A stretch of DNA of 64,000 nt, from contig NZ_QFFM01000015.1 of NCBI RefSeq assembly GCF_003129905.1, forward strand, positions 1-64,000, in the 5' to 3' direction. Made by a program: the position numbers and the translations under genes. Under the pieces are notes generated by a model, which was not told the origin of the DNA, did no database searches, and saw nothing but the letters and a program-made list of their open reading frames with translations. This document shows positions 1 to 8,169 of this stretch, in pieces. How positions within the stretch are numbered: the first letter of the stretch is position 1; every line of letters starts with the position of its first letter. Source of the DNA: Bifidobacterium callitrichidarum. Its GTDB lineage: Bacteria > Actinomycetota > Actinomycetes > Actinomycetales > Bifidobacteriaceae.

Positions 1-43
1 CCTCGGTGGACTCGGGCTCGTTGTAGGTCTCGTCGAACGCCAT
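1..43 (-). CDS. 5' end of a gene cut by the window edge, possibly dUTPase
   Basis: Reading the minus strand, an ATG at 43-41 opens a frame with no stop to the window edge, starting MAFDETYNEPESTE. The ATG overlaps the stop of the DUF4193 gene in a TGATG arrangement, which indicates translational coupling. Only 14 codons are visible, so the product cannot be identified from sequence. A dut gene beside DUF4193 is a common actinobacterial neighbourhood, and the acidic start would suit it, but that is inference from context only. Confidence 0.4.
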   Translation of the reverse strand, partial: MAFDETYNEPESTE

Positions 44-336
44 CAGGCGGCGCACTCCTCACACACCGGCTGGCCGTCCTCGTCCGTGTAGGCGAGCTGG
101 CTGCGGTGCTTGACCAGGAAGCACTGGGAGCAGACGAACTCGTCACCCTGCATGGGGATCACGGTGACGGAGGAGTCCTCGTTGCTTAGATCGGCGCCCG
201 GCAGCTCGTAATCCTCGGCGATGGCGTTCTCATCATCATCGATGTCGCTTGAGGAGTTCTGCGCGGACTTGCCCAGAGCCTGCAGCGATTCCTCGTCCTC
301 ATCCTTGTTGCGGGGGGAATCATAATCCTGAGCCAT
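43..336 (-). CDS. DUF4193 family protein
   Basis: A 97-residue acidic protein. The start chosen is the ATG at 336 (MAQDYDSPRN), preceded by an AAAGGA ribosome site; an upstream in-frame extension has no such site. The first two thirds are rich in Asp and Glu and look disordered. The C-terminus has two Cys-x2-Cys pairs (CSQC and CEEC) separated by about 20 residues, which suggests a small zinc ribbon. DUF4193 proteins are restricted to actinobacteria and have no established function; some resemble RNA-polymerase-binding small zinc proteins, but I would not assign that role here. It is the first gene of a coupled pair with the frame that leaves the window, and divergent from sepH. Confidence 0.85.
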   Translation of the reverse strand: MAQDYDSPRNKDEDEESLQALGKSAQNSSSDIDDDENAIAEDYELPGADLSNEDSSVTVIPMQGDEFVCSQCFLVKHRSQLAYTDEDGQPVCEECAA

Positions 337-443
337 GATGGTCCTTTCGTAGGTGTTCGCAATTGTCGCGACGCTAAGGTAGCGCCCGTACTCGCCCATA
401 GGGTACACGATTTGAAATACATGTAAAGTTCGACACGTGGGGC

Positions 444-460
444 ATACTTAAAAGAAGTAT
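444..460. promoter_or_regulatory. Inverted repeat upstream of sepH
   Basis: ATACTT and AAGTAT arms separated by five bases lie about 23 bases before the sepH start, in the 146-base gap between divergent DUF4193 and sepH. The spacing fits an operator or a transcript-start hairpin. No regulator can be assigned. Confidence 0.3.
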
Positions 461-482
461 TGGTTTTGGTACGGAAAGCGGT

Positions 483-1574
483 GTGACTATGCCTGGTGAG
501 CAGCCCGAAAAGGCCGGTTTCGTGCGCGTCAACGACTCCGGAGACCTCGTGTTTTCCGTGGGCGGACGACAGTTCTCCATCAGCGTGGACGACACGCTCG
601 AACGCGCGATCCTGGAGGCCAAGCAGGTCAGGAGCGAAAAGCAGCGTGCGCCGCAGCCGCATCAGCAGGCCACGCTGCCCATCTCCCAGATCCAGTCGCT
701 GATTCGCGCCGGCGCCGACCCCGCGCGCGTGGCCGAACGCTATCATCTCAGCGAAACTTTGGTGCGTCGTTTCTCCGCGGCCGTGGAGACCGAGAAGCAG
801 TACGCCATCGAGCAGTTCCTCACCGTGCCCGCGCCGAAGGACAGCCGTGTACGCACGATCAGCGAATTGGTGGAACGCACGCTGGCCTCCGCGTCGATCG
901 GCATGGAGTCGGTGACGTGGAAGTCCACACGCCGTGGTCTGGAACCGTGGCGCATCGTGGCGATCTTCACGTCCGCGGGGCGCGAGATCCACGCCGAATG
1001 GACGTGGAACATGCATGACAATTCCGTGGTGTGCCTCAACAACGCGGCACGCAAGCTGCTGGGCGAGCAGAACCCCGGCTCCCCCGCCGCCGATTCCGGA
1101 CTGCGCCCCGTGACGGCCGAGCTGCCCGGCGATTCGGTGCGTTCGGCACGCATCGAACGGGCCGTGTCCGCATGGGCCGCGCCGATCGGTACGACGCCCG
1201 CCTCGCATCCGGCGGACGCTGCGGCCGGCACCGCAGAGACTCCGGGAGCCGCCGGCAGCGGCACAGTTCCTACGACCGGCGGCACTTCAGGCAGCACGAC
1301 ACCGGCATCGGCACCGTCCACCGGTTCGATGCCTCCCATCGATTTCACCACGACCGGATCGATGCCCGCCATCTCCCCCGCCACCGTTGGAGCCGCCAAC
1401 GAAAGCGCCGTGGTACCGACCGGCACCACGGCAGGCACGGCTGCGGGCGTCCCGCCCACTGGCGAATCCGATGGAACCCGGACTGCCGAGAACACGACTC
1501 CGGCTAAACCCGCCAAGCGCCGCTCCGGCCGTTCCGCCGTCCCCAGCTGGGACGAAATCCTCTTCGGCGACTGA
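483..1574 (+). CDS. sepH: Septation protein SepH
   Basis: A 363-residue protein (GTG start at 483 with GGAAAG just upstream; an ATG two codons later is the alternative). The N-terminal 150 residues match the DUF3071/SepH family, including a helix-turn-helix-like stretch around residues 80-105 (GADPARVAERYHLSETLVRR). In streptomycetes and mycobacteria SepH binds FtsZ and stimulates its assembly at division sites, so a cytoplasmic divisome role is expected. The C-terminal half is a Pro/Thr/Gly/Ala-rich low-complexity linker ending in a short basic and acidic tail, typical of the family in composition rather than sequence. It is monocistronic, convergent with the phosphodiesterase gene; the family call is firm, the linker boundaries are not. 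Confidence 0.85.
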   Translation: MTMPGEQPEKAGFVRVNDSGDLVFSVGGRQFSISVDDTLERAILEAKQVRSEKQRAPQPHQQATLPISQIQSLIRAGADPARVAERYHLSETLVRRFSAAVETEKQYAIEQFLTVPAPKDSRVRTISELVERTLASASIGMESVTWKSTRRGLEPWRIVAIFTSAGREIHAEWTWNMHDNSVVCLNNAARKLLGEQNPGSPAADSGLRPVTAELPGDSVRSARIERAVSAWAAPIGTTPASHPADAAAGTAETPGAAGSGTVPTTGGTSGSTTPASAPSTGSMPPIDFTTTGSMPAISPATVGAANESAVVPTGTTAGTAAGVPPTGESDGTRTAENTTPAKPAKRRSGRSAVPSWDEILFGD

Positions 1575-1638
1575 GTTTGTCGCTGTTCGACCGGTTCGTT
1601 TGCCGATCAATATTGCAACGTCGCGACACTCATCTTCT

Positions 1639-1687
1639 GGCTCCCCTCTCCGAGGGGAGCTGTCGTCGTTAGACGACTGAGGGGAGC
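1639..1687. repeat. Dispersed stem-loop repeat, copy 1
   Basis: Starts GGCTCCCCTCTCCGAGGGGA and ends GACGACTGAGGGGAGC. The first part folds into a GC-rich hairpin; the tail after TGTC is the signature shared with the other copies in this window. It sits in the convergent gap after sepH. Confidence 0.75.
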
Positions 1688-1730
1688 ACTACCGTCCGAC
1701 GCTTAGGAGCGGCGATCAACGCAACTGCGA

Positions 1731-1819
1731 GCTGGAGGCCCGGGGTATGTGCTGTCAGACCGTAGGCTTGGCCGAACGGCCTTGAGTGTGTCGGACAGCA
1801 CATACCCCGGGCCTCCAGC
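1731..1819. repeat. Perfect 26-bp inverted repeat in a convergent gap
   Basis: Arms 1731-1756 and 1794-1819 are exact reverse complements (left arm begins GCTGGAGGCCCGGGG), separated by 37 bases that contain a small GGCC-GAAC-GGCC stem. It lies between the ends of sepH and the phosphodiesterase gene. A long cruciform or hairpin would form on either strand, so a bidirectional terminator is possible, but there is no T-tract on either side. Its arms do not match the dispersed repeat family. Confidence 0.8.
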
Positions 1820-1870
1820 GGTCAGCTCAAATTAACAGGTCAGTCAGCCCAATCAGGCCAATCGATCCAA

Positions 1871-3148
1871 TCACACCAAGTCAATCAGGCAAGGAATGTC
1901 CATCTCCAGCATGGTCTGCGATCCATGCACGCTCGGCAGACGGGTGGCCTTGTCGCTCTGCGTGCGCGAATCCACGAATGTCGCGGCACCGGCGGCCTGC
2001 ACGATCACATCGCCGATCATCGGCTTCACACGGTCGGCCACCGGACCGAACAGTCCGCCCGCGAACGCCCGCTCGCGCGTACGGACCAGGGCCGTATCTC
2101 CCAGACGATCACGCCAACGTCCGGCGATCGCCTCGGCGCTCTCTCCGGGCGAAGCGTACAGCATCAGCGAACGCGGTTCCCCGCCGACCAGTTCCACGCC
2201 TTGGGCGAGTTCGGGTTCGGCCGCGATGTCCACGCGGCCGTCCGGGTCGGTCTGGACCATGCCATGATCGGCCACGATCACGATGAGCGTGCCGGCCGGG
2301 GCGCTGCGGTGCAAGAGGGCGAGCTGCGCGTCGATGTGTTCGAACGTGGCCACCCAGTTCTCGGAATCCCAGCCGTAGTTGTGCCCCACCTTGTCCGCGT
2401 CACGAATGTAGAGATAGGTCAGACCCGGCTGGCGGGCGGCGCGGGCGGCGGCGAGCACACGGTCACGCGGGGTCACGTTGGGCTGGTAGTCGGTGCCGCG
2501 CAACGCCGCCTCGGTCAGGGGCGAGCCGGCGAACTTGGGCAGGCCGGAGCTGGTGACGCGCACGCCCTGGGCGGCGAGCTTCTCGAACACCGTCTCCTCC
2601 TGTTGCAGGGAGTGCGGGTCGATCATGGGCGGCACCGGAATGTGCGGGTTGGCGGGCTTGGGGGCGAGCGCGTCCTTGAATTGGATGAGCTGGATGAGCT
2701 TGTGGCTGGCGGGTTCGAGCTGCGTGTATCCGGCCATGCCGGTCAGGCCCGGGCAGGTGCCGGTGCCGAACGCGGCCATGGCGGCGACCGTCGTGCTGGG
2801 CGCGCAGGTGGTGATGGGGCGCTGGTTGACGGTCTCGTTCATGAGCGAACGCAGGTAGGGTGCGTGGCCGAGCCGCATGGCGAGGTTCCAGTATCCCAGT
2901 CCGTCCACGAGCACCACGATGGCGGAGGTGACGGAAGGTAGGCCGAGCGCGTCCTGACAGGCCTTGGGGTCGGTGTGGACCTTAGTGGGGGTCGGGTGGC
3001 CGATGGCGGCGGACAGTGCGGGCAGTACGGCGGACAGGTGCAGCGCTCCCCCGCGCCCGCCTGCGGCATGGTCGGGCAGACCATCCCCGTAGGTCGCGGT
3101 AGGCACCAGTCGCAGCAGTTCGTCCATATCCGGCGTCTCAACACTCAT
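1871..3148 (-). CDS. Alkaline-phosphatase-superfamily phosphodiesterase / nucleotide pyrophosphatase
   Basis: A 425-residue protein without signal peptide or membrane segment, therefore probably cytoplasmic. The type I phosphodiesterase/nucleotide pyrophosphatase fold is recognisable from IVVLVDGLGYWN (first metal-binding Asp), TTCAPSTTVAAM (nucleophile Ser/Thr region), YIRDADKVGHNYGWDS (Asp and His metal ligands) and IVIVADHGMV (Asp-His pair). The order and spacing are those of the superfamily. Substrate cannot be inferred; relatives hydrolyse nucleotide-sugar, phosphodiester or phosphonate bonds. It is divergent from parC with a 114-base promoter gap and convergent with sepH. Confidence 0.8.
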   Translation of the reverse strand: MSVETPDMDELLRLVPTATYGDGLPDHAAGGRGGALHLSAVLPALSAAIGHPTPTKVHTDPKACQDALGLPSVTSAIVVLVDGLGYWNLAMRLGHAPYLRSLMNETVNQRPITTCAPSTTVAAMAAFGTGTCPGLTGMAGYTQLEPASHKLIQLIQFKDALAPKPANPHIPVPPMIDPHSLQQEETVFEKLAAQGVRVTSSGLPKFAGSPLTEAALRGTDYQPNVTPRDRVLAAARAARQPGLTYLYIRDADKVGHNYGWDSENWVATFEHIDAQLALLHRSAPAGTLIVIVADHGMVQTDPDGRVDIAAEPELAQGVELVGGEPRSLMLYASPGESAEAIAGRWRDRLGDTALVRTRERAFAGGLFGPVADRVKPMIGDVIVQAAGAATFVDSRTQSDKATRLPSVHGSQTMLEMDIPCLIDLV

Positions 3149-3262
3149 AGTCTGCTATTCAAGTAGCACCCCTCAACCTCCGTCCCGCCGGACGTCCGCG
3201 TCGCCTCCCCCGTCCCATTCCATGCGGCACGCTAAACTGGGGCGCGTTCGAAAGGGAGTTTC

Positions 3263-5983
3263 ATGGCATCACACCGCAAACCGTCCGTGCAGACCTATGA
3301 CCCGCGTACGGTCAAGGAGCATATCGTCGAGACGCCGTTGAACGAGGAGATGAGCAAGTCCTTCCTCGAATACGCCTACTCGGTGATCTACGCGCGAGCC
3401 CTGCCGGATGCGCGCGACGGTCTGAAGCCGGTGCAACGACGCATCGTCTATCAGATGGGCCAAATGAACCTGAACCCGGACCGTCCGTACATGAAGTCCG
3501 CCCGCGTGGTGGGCGAGGTGATGGGCAAGCTCCACCCGCACGGCGATTCCGCGATCTATGAGGCCATGGTGCGTCTGGCCCAGCCGTTCGCGATGCGTCT
3601 GCCGCTGGTGGACGGCCACGGCAACTTCGGCTCGCTGGACGACGGCCCGGCCGCCTCCCGTTACACCGAGGCCCGTCTGGCCCCGGCGGCGCTCGGCATG
3701 AACGCGGACATCGACGAGGACACGGTCGATTTCACGCCGAACTACGACAACAAGCTCAAGGAGCCGACCGCGCTGCCGGCCGCCATCCCGAACCTTCTGG
3801 TCAACGGCGGCTCCGGCATCGCCGTGGGCATGGCCACGAACCTGGCCACGCACAACCTGGGCGAAGTGGTCAACGCCGCGAAGTTCCTCATGGCGCATCC
3901 CGAAGCCTCGCTCGAACAGCTCATGCGCTACGTGCCGGGCCCGGACTGGCCCACCGGCGGCACGATCATCGGCCGCGACGGCATCCGTGAGGCCTATGAG
4001 ACGGGCCGCGGCACGCTCACCACGCGCGCGGCCACGCACGTGGAGCACATCACCGCCCGCAAGCAGGCGATCGTGGTGACCGAGCTGCCGTACATGGTGG
4101 GCCCGGAGAAGGTGATCGAACGCATCTCAGACGGTGTGAAGAACCGCAAGCTGGAGGGCATTTCGGGCGCGTTCGACCTGACGGACCGCCATAACGGCAC
4201 GCGCCTGGTCATCGAAATCAAAACCGGGTTCGATCCGCACGCCGTGCTGGTGCAGCTGTTCAAGCACACGCCGTTGCAGGACAACTTCGCCATGAACAAC
4301 GTGGCGCTGGTGAACGGCCGGCCGCACACCATGGGCTTGAAGGAGATGCTCCAGGTGTGGATCGACCACCGCCGCGTGGTGATCCGCCGCCGGTCCGAAT
4401 ACCGCAAGAAGAAGGCGCAGGAGCGTCTGCACCTGGTCGAGGGCCTGCTGCTGGCCATGCTGGACATCGACGAGGTGATCCAGGTGATCCGCACCTCGGA
4501 TGATGCGGACGCCGCCAAAACCCGACTGATGGCCGTGTTCGACCTGGACGAGGTCCAGTCCCAGTACATCCTGGATCTGCGTCTGCGCAGACTGACCAAG
4601 ATGAACCGCATCGAACTCGAGGCCGAACGCGACGATCTGAAGAAGAGCATCGAGGAGCTCACCCGTATCTTGGCCTCCGCCGAGGCGCTGGACCAGGTGG
4701 TCACCGACGAGATGGACCAGGCCGTGGCCAAGTGGGGTTCGCCGCGCCGCACGGTGCTGCTGGACGTGGATCCGGACGGCACGCTCACCCCGGTGGCCGC
4801 GCATGGCGCCGGCGCTTCCGGCGTCTCGCAGTCCGCGCTTGAGGCCGTCAAGGCCGCCAACACGATCTCCTCCGCCCAGGCCGATGTGGAGGCCGCCACC
4901 AAGGCCGCGAAGAAGAGCGGCGAGGAGAACGCCCTGGCCGGCGCGCTGAAGATCGAGGACGAACCGTGCGTGGTGGTGATGAGCGCCACCGGTCTGATCG
5001 CCCGCACCACGCCGAGCGCGATGGACGTGTACCATGCCCGGTCCGCGTCCGACAAGCGGCAGTCGGACGACCAGATCACCACGATCTTCCCCACGTCCAC
5101 GCAGGCCACGTACGCGCTGATCACGTCGGCGGGCCGACTGGTGCTGGCCCATGTGGTCGACCTGCCGGCATTGCCCGCCTCCGACATCCTGTCCGCCAAG
5201 GGCGGGGTCTCCGCCGATGAGCTGGTCGCGATGACCGAATCGACCGACCCGATTCCAGGCGAGCATGTGGTCACGGCGATCGCCATGGAGCGACCGGACG
5301 GCTCCGATGGGGACAGCGAATCCGGCTCGAACGACGGCAACGCCGCCCCGCTGCCGTCGCTGGCCATCGGCACCCGCAACGGCGTGGTCAAGCGCTGGAA
5401 CCGAGAGGCGCCCACCACGATGGATTCCTGGTCGGTCATCGACCTGAAGGACGACGACGAAGTGGTGTTTGCGGCCGTGGCCGAGGACGACGACCGTCTG
5501 GTGTTCGTCTCCTCCGATTCCTCGCTGCTCACCTTCGAGGCGAAGAACGTGCGCCCGCAGGGCCGCACCGCGGGCGGCATGGCCGGCATCAAGCTCGCCG
5601 ACGGCGCCCGTGTGATGGCGTTCAACGTGGTGCCCGCCGGCAAGGTGGCGTGGACCTACGAGGAAGGCGAGAACGGCATGTCCTCCGCCTCGGGCGCGGT
5701 GGTGCTCACCGTGGCCGGCGACTCCGACGCCCTGCCCGGCACCGAAAACGGCGCCGCCAAGGTGACCCCGCTGGAGATGTACCCCACCAAGGGCCGTGCG
5801 ACGGGCGGTGTGCGCTCGCAGCGCTTCCTCAAGGGGCAGAACACGCTGATCCTGGCATGGGTAGGCCTCTACCCGCTGCGTGCCTCGTCCTCCTCCGGCA
5901 CCCCGGTGGAGCTGCCCAAGCCGGACATGCGCCGCGACGGTTCCGGTGTGGACCTCGCCGCTCCCATCGCCTTCATCGGCTGA
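3263..5983 (+). CDS. parC: DNA topoisomerase IV subunit A (ParC)
   Basis: A 906-residue type IIA topoisomerase breakage-reunion subunit. The catalytic Tyr is Tyr134 in [11 protein letters not shown]. The quinolone-determining helix reads [10 protein letters not shown], with Ser96 and Glu100 in the two positions that mutate to resistance elsewhere; both are wild type. Glu rather than Asp at the second position favours ParC over GyrA, as does the partner parE gene 23 kb away on the minus strand (29009-31339). The C-terminal half carries the beta-pinwheel repeats (for example [23 protein letters not shown]). A linker around residues 510-560 is Ala/Lys-rich. A good ribosome site (AAGGGAG) precedes the ATG, and TAAACT at 3233 is a plausible -10. 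Confidence 0.92.
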   Translation: MASHRKPSVQTYDPRTVKEHIVETPLNEEMSKSFLEYAYSVIYARALPDARDGLKPVQRRIVYQMGQMNLNPDRPYMKSARVVGEVMGKLHPHGDSAIYEAMVRLAQPFAMRLPLVDGHGNFGSLDDGPAASRYTEARLAPAALGMNADIDEDTVDFTPNYDNKLKEPTALPAAIPNLLVNGGSGIAVGMATNLATHNLGEVVNAAKFLMAHPEASLEQLMRYVPGPDWPTGGTIIGRDGIREAYETGRGTLTTRAATHVEHITARKQAIVVTELPYMVGPEKVIERISDGVKNRKLEGISGAFDLTDRHNGTRLVIEIKTGFDPHAVLVQLFKHTPLQDNFAMNNVALVNGRPHTMGLKEMLQVWIDHRRVVIRRRSEYRKKKAQERLHLVEGLLLAMLDIDEVIQVIRTSDDADAAKTRLMAVFDLDEVQSQYILDLRLRRLTKMNRIELEAERDDLKKSIEELTRILASAEALDQVVTDEMDQAVAKWGSPRRTVLLDVDPDGTLTPVAAHGAGASGVSQSALEAVKAANTISSAQADVEAATKAAKKSGEENALAGALKIEDEPCVVVMSATGLIARTTPSAMDVYHARSASDKRQSDDQITTIFPTSTQATYALITSAGRLVLAHVVDLPALPASDILSAKGGVSADELVAMTESTDPIPGEHVVTAIAMERPDGSDGDSESGSNDGNAAPLPSLAIGTRNGVVKRWNREAPTTMDSWSVIDLKDDDEVVFAAVAEDDDRLVFVSSDSSLLTFEAKNVRPQGRTAGGMAGIKLADGARVMAFNVVPAGKVAWTYEEGENGMSSASGAVVLTVAGDSDALPGTENGAAKVTPLEMYPTKGRATGGVRSQRFLKGQNTLILAWVGLYPLRASSSSGTPVELPKPDMRRDGSGVDLAAPIAFIG

Positions 5984-6032
5984 CTGATCAGACGTTTGCG
6001 CCGGGAGCCGCCGGCGCAATATCGACTGAAGT

Positions 6033-6060
6033 CGGAGCCCGTCCCCCGCGATGGGCTCCG
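6033..6060 (+). terminator. Possible terminator hairpin after parC
   Basis: CGGAGCCC and GGGCTCCG pair across a short C-rich loop, about 50 bases after the parC stop. There is no T-tract, so it may only be a stabilising 3' hairpin. Confidence 0.4.
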
Positions 6061-6105
6061 GCTTCACATGCCCCGGCCTACACTGGATTGTTGAGGAGGT
6101 GCGCG

Positions 6106-6909
6106 ATGAAGCTGTTGGTCGCCGTATCCAATGACCCGTTGTCCCGTGCGATTCGGGGCACGCTGCTCGGTGCCGGGCATGAGGTGGAATCGGCCGGCAC
6201 GGGTGGTGCCGCGCTGGACGTGTTCCGGGAGGAACGGTTCGACGCGGTCGTGCTGGATGAGGGGCTGTTGGGCGACCCGATCGCACAGGTCATCGAATCG
6301 ATGCACGACGCGCAACCGGACACCCGGATCCTGCTGCTCACCTCGACGCCGATGAGCAGGGCGACCGGCGAAGGCAACCGGTGGCGTGCTCTGCCGGATG
6401 AATACGCGCCCATTGAGCATGAGGTGCCGGTGGCGCGTGGCACAAGGACGAACGCCAGCGCGGACCCATCCCCCACTGTCCCGGATGCGGATACGGATGC
6501 AGGTCCCGATACGAACGCGGCGCGCACCGCATCGGCCCAGCTGCCGGATGCGGTGCTCAGGAAGCCATTCTCCGATACGGAGCTGCTTTCCTATGTCTCA
6601 GCCCTTGCCGCGGACTCCCCCAATCTGATCATCCGCGGCAATCTCACGCTGGACACCACCAATCGCAGGGCATACTACGCCTCCACGCACAGTCCGATCA
6701 CGCTCTCACGTCTGGAATTCAGCCTACTGGAGGCGCTGGTGAAGGCCAACGGCGAGTTCGTGAACACCCGTGAGCTGGTCAAGTTCGTGGGTGGCCCGTA
6801 TTTCGAGCAGCAGGGATTGCTGCGCAACGCGCTGTACACGCTCGATCAGAAGCTCACGCGCGCCGGGCTCATCATGACCCAGCGCGGCTCCAATTGGCGT
6901 ATCCGGTAG
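6106..6909 (+). CDS. Orphan response regulator with a long insertion in the receiver domain
   Basis: A 267-residue protein starting at the ATG with GAGGAGGT seven bases upstream. The N-terminus is a CheY-like receiver: Asp10 in the acidic pocket, phospho-acceptor candidate Asp51 (VVLDEGLL), Thr79 (LLLTSTP) and the switch Lys in LRKPF near residue 148. Between the Thr strand and the Lys strand there is an unusually long (about 65 residues) acidic, Pro/Thr-rich insertion where canonical receivers have about 20. Residues 168-267 form an OmpR/PhoB-type winged helix (LSRLEFSLLEALV, RGSNWRIR). No histidine kinase is adjacent. It is probably a DNA-binding regulator whose phosphorylation status is uncertain. 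Confidence 0.8.
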   Translation: MKLLVAVSNDPLSRAIRGTLLGAGHEVESAGTGGAALDVFREERFDAVVLDEGLLGDPIAQVIESMHDAQPDTRILLLTSTPMSRATGEGNRWRALPDEYAPIEHEVPVARGTRTNASADPSPTVPDADTDAGPDTNAARTASAQLPDAVLRKPFSDTELLSYVSALAADSPNLIIRGNLTLDTTNRRAYYASTHSPITLSRLEFSLLEALVKANGEFVNTRELVKFVGGPYFEQQGLLRNALYTLDQKLTRAGLIMTQRGSNWRIR

Positions 6910-6938
6910 CACATCAAGGAAATTCACCGTCACGTAAC

Positions 6939-6982
6939 TTGTTTCCGATACGGAAAGTAGTATTGTTTTCCGTATTGGAAAA
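6939..6982 (+). promoter_or_regulatory. Promoter with two TTTCC-N5-GGAAA operators, copy 1
   Basis: Palindromes TTTCCGATACGGAAA (6942-6956) and TTTCCGTATTGGAAA (6967-6981) have centres 25 bases apart. They flank or overlap a candidate promoter, TTGTTT (6939-6944), 16-base spacer, TATTGT (6961-6966). The same arrangement occurs before the paralogous module at 59080. The winged-helix regulator encoded two genes on is the natural candidate to bind here and repress its own operon. Confidence 0.65.
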
Positions 6983-7040
6983 AGGTTTGGGTCGAGGCAT
7001 AGGCCCATGGCCCGACTACGACCCTATGAAGGAGGTCATC

Positions 7041-7697
7041 GTGACGGATTCACGGGTTATGCAATCGGACACCGCCGATGAGGCACATGGGTCCCACTGG
7101 CACGGCGGCGATGTCCCACGAGCGCATGGCACCCCGGCCGCGCGGGACGGGCACGACATGTCAGAGGCATTGCAAGCCTTGGCATCGTTGGACACGGACC
7201 GTTCGAAGCTCGCTTCCTCCTATGACCGGACGCGCCCCACGACCGTCATCTGGGTGGCCATGGTGTATGGGCTGCTTACCCTGACGTATTGGATGATTCC
7301 GCAGGCCTACCTCAACCGGTTCCATCTGCCATGGAATCCCGCGTGGATCGTATTCGCTCTGCTGGCGGTTTCCGTACTGCTGGCGTGCGTCGCGATGACG
7401 CTCACCGCACACGCACAGGGCATCGCCGTGCGATGGATGCCGCCTGCACCCGTGACCGCGGACCGTCGGTACCGAATCGTGCTGGCCGCGCATTTCGCGG
7501 TCAATTTCATTCCACCCATTCTTGCCTTGGTCGTCGGCTATGTCACCGACGCATGGTGGTCCGCACTGGCCGTCGCCGCGTTTGGCGCCGCGATCAACGG
7601 GCTGGCGACGTATTGGGAGCTTGATGCGATGGTCCGCACGCTGAAACGACGCACGATCCCGCAGCAGGACACGGAGGCCCCTCATGGCATCGGATAG
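7041..7697 (+). CDS. Four-TM membrane protein paired with a winged-helix regulator
   Basis: Start taken at GTG 7041, which has AAGGAGGT six bases upstream; an in-frame ATG at 7026 lies before that site. The 218-residue product has a His/Gly/Ala-rich N-terminus, a short motif LASLDTDRSKLAS before the first membrane span, and about four hydrophobic segments (near residues 65-85, 95-118, 145-168 and 172-195). The paralogue at 59190-59954 shares the DRSxLAS motif and the same position before a winged-helix gene. No family function is known to me. Its stop overlaps the next gene by 14 bases, so the pair is coupled. A sensor or transport accessory that modulates the regulator is a reasonable guess only. 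Confidence 0.7.
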   Translation: MTDSRVMQSDTADEAHGSHWHGGDVPRAHGTPAARDGHDMSEALQALASLDTDRSKLASSYDRTRPTTVIWVAMVYGLLTLTYWMIPQAYLNRFHLPWNPAWIVFALLAVSVLLACVAMTLTAHAQGIAVRWMPPAPVTADRRYRIVLAAHFAVNFIPPILALVVGYVTDAWWSALAVAAFGAAINGLATYWELDAMVRTLKRRTIPQQDTEAPHGIG

Positions 7698-8004
7698 CCC
7701 GGAACCGGTATTCAACGAGGTGATCCACGCTCCGGTGCGGCTGCGCATCTGTGGACTGCTGGACACCTACGGCACGGTGCGGTTCGACGTTCTGCGCGAT
7801 ACGCTCGGCGTGAGCGACGCCACCTGCTCCAAGCATCTCAAGACCCTCGCCGACCACGATTACATCCGGCTCGACAAGAAGGCTGGCGACGGCGGCAAGG
7901 CGTATAAGGTCACCTGGGTCAGGTTGACCAGTGAAGGCAAGGCCGCGTTTCAATCGCATGTGGCCGCGCTGCGGCAGATCGTCGCCGGTCAGGCGGCAGG
8001 ATAG
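7684..8004 (+). CDS. Winged-helix transcriptional regulator (MarR/ArsR-like)
   Basis: A 106-residue single-domain DNA-binding protein. VIHAPVRLRICGLL starts the domain and DATCSKHLKTLADHDYIRL is the recognition helix and wing start, as in the short winged-helix group of actinobacterial regulators. GGAGG lies six bases before the ATG, inside the end of the membrane-protein gene. The paralogue at 59957 is strongly similar (RLRICGI, CSKHLKTLADCGY). Because both copies follow promoters with TTTCC-N5-GGAAA palindromes, autorepression is inferred. No cysteine metal-site typical of ArsR sensors is seen apart from isolated Cys residues. Confidence 0.8.
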   Translation: MASDSPEPVFNEVIHAPVRLRICGLLDTYGTVRFDVLRDTLGVSDATCSKHLKTLADHDYIRLDKKAGDGGKAYKVTWVRLTSEGKAAFQSHVAALRQIVAGQAAG

Positions 8005-8169
8005 CGGCCGTTTCGCGCTAGCCAACAGCTCGGCCTAGCGAATTTCGGACGCTCCGGACTTCGATAATCACGTATCCCTTGCGTAAGCCATGCCGGAAAT
8101 CACGTTTCATGCATGGCCTGGCGCGAGCTTACCCAAAAATCACCCATCAATCCCGAATCGAGGCTTGAT

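Noticed and set aside
8113..8169. Earlier start for the fused ABC gene
   Set aside because: The extra 19 residues are not like the paralogous permease start and there is no ribosome site; the ATG at 8170 has CGAGG upstream and matches the paralogue.
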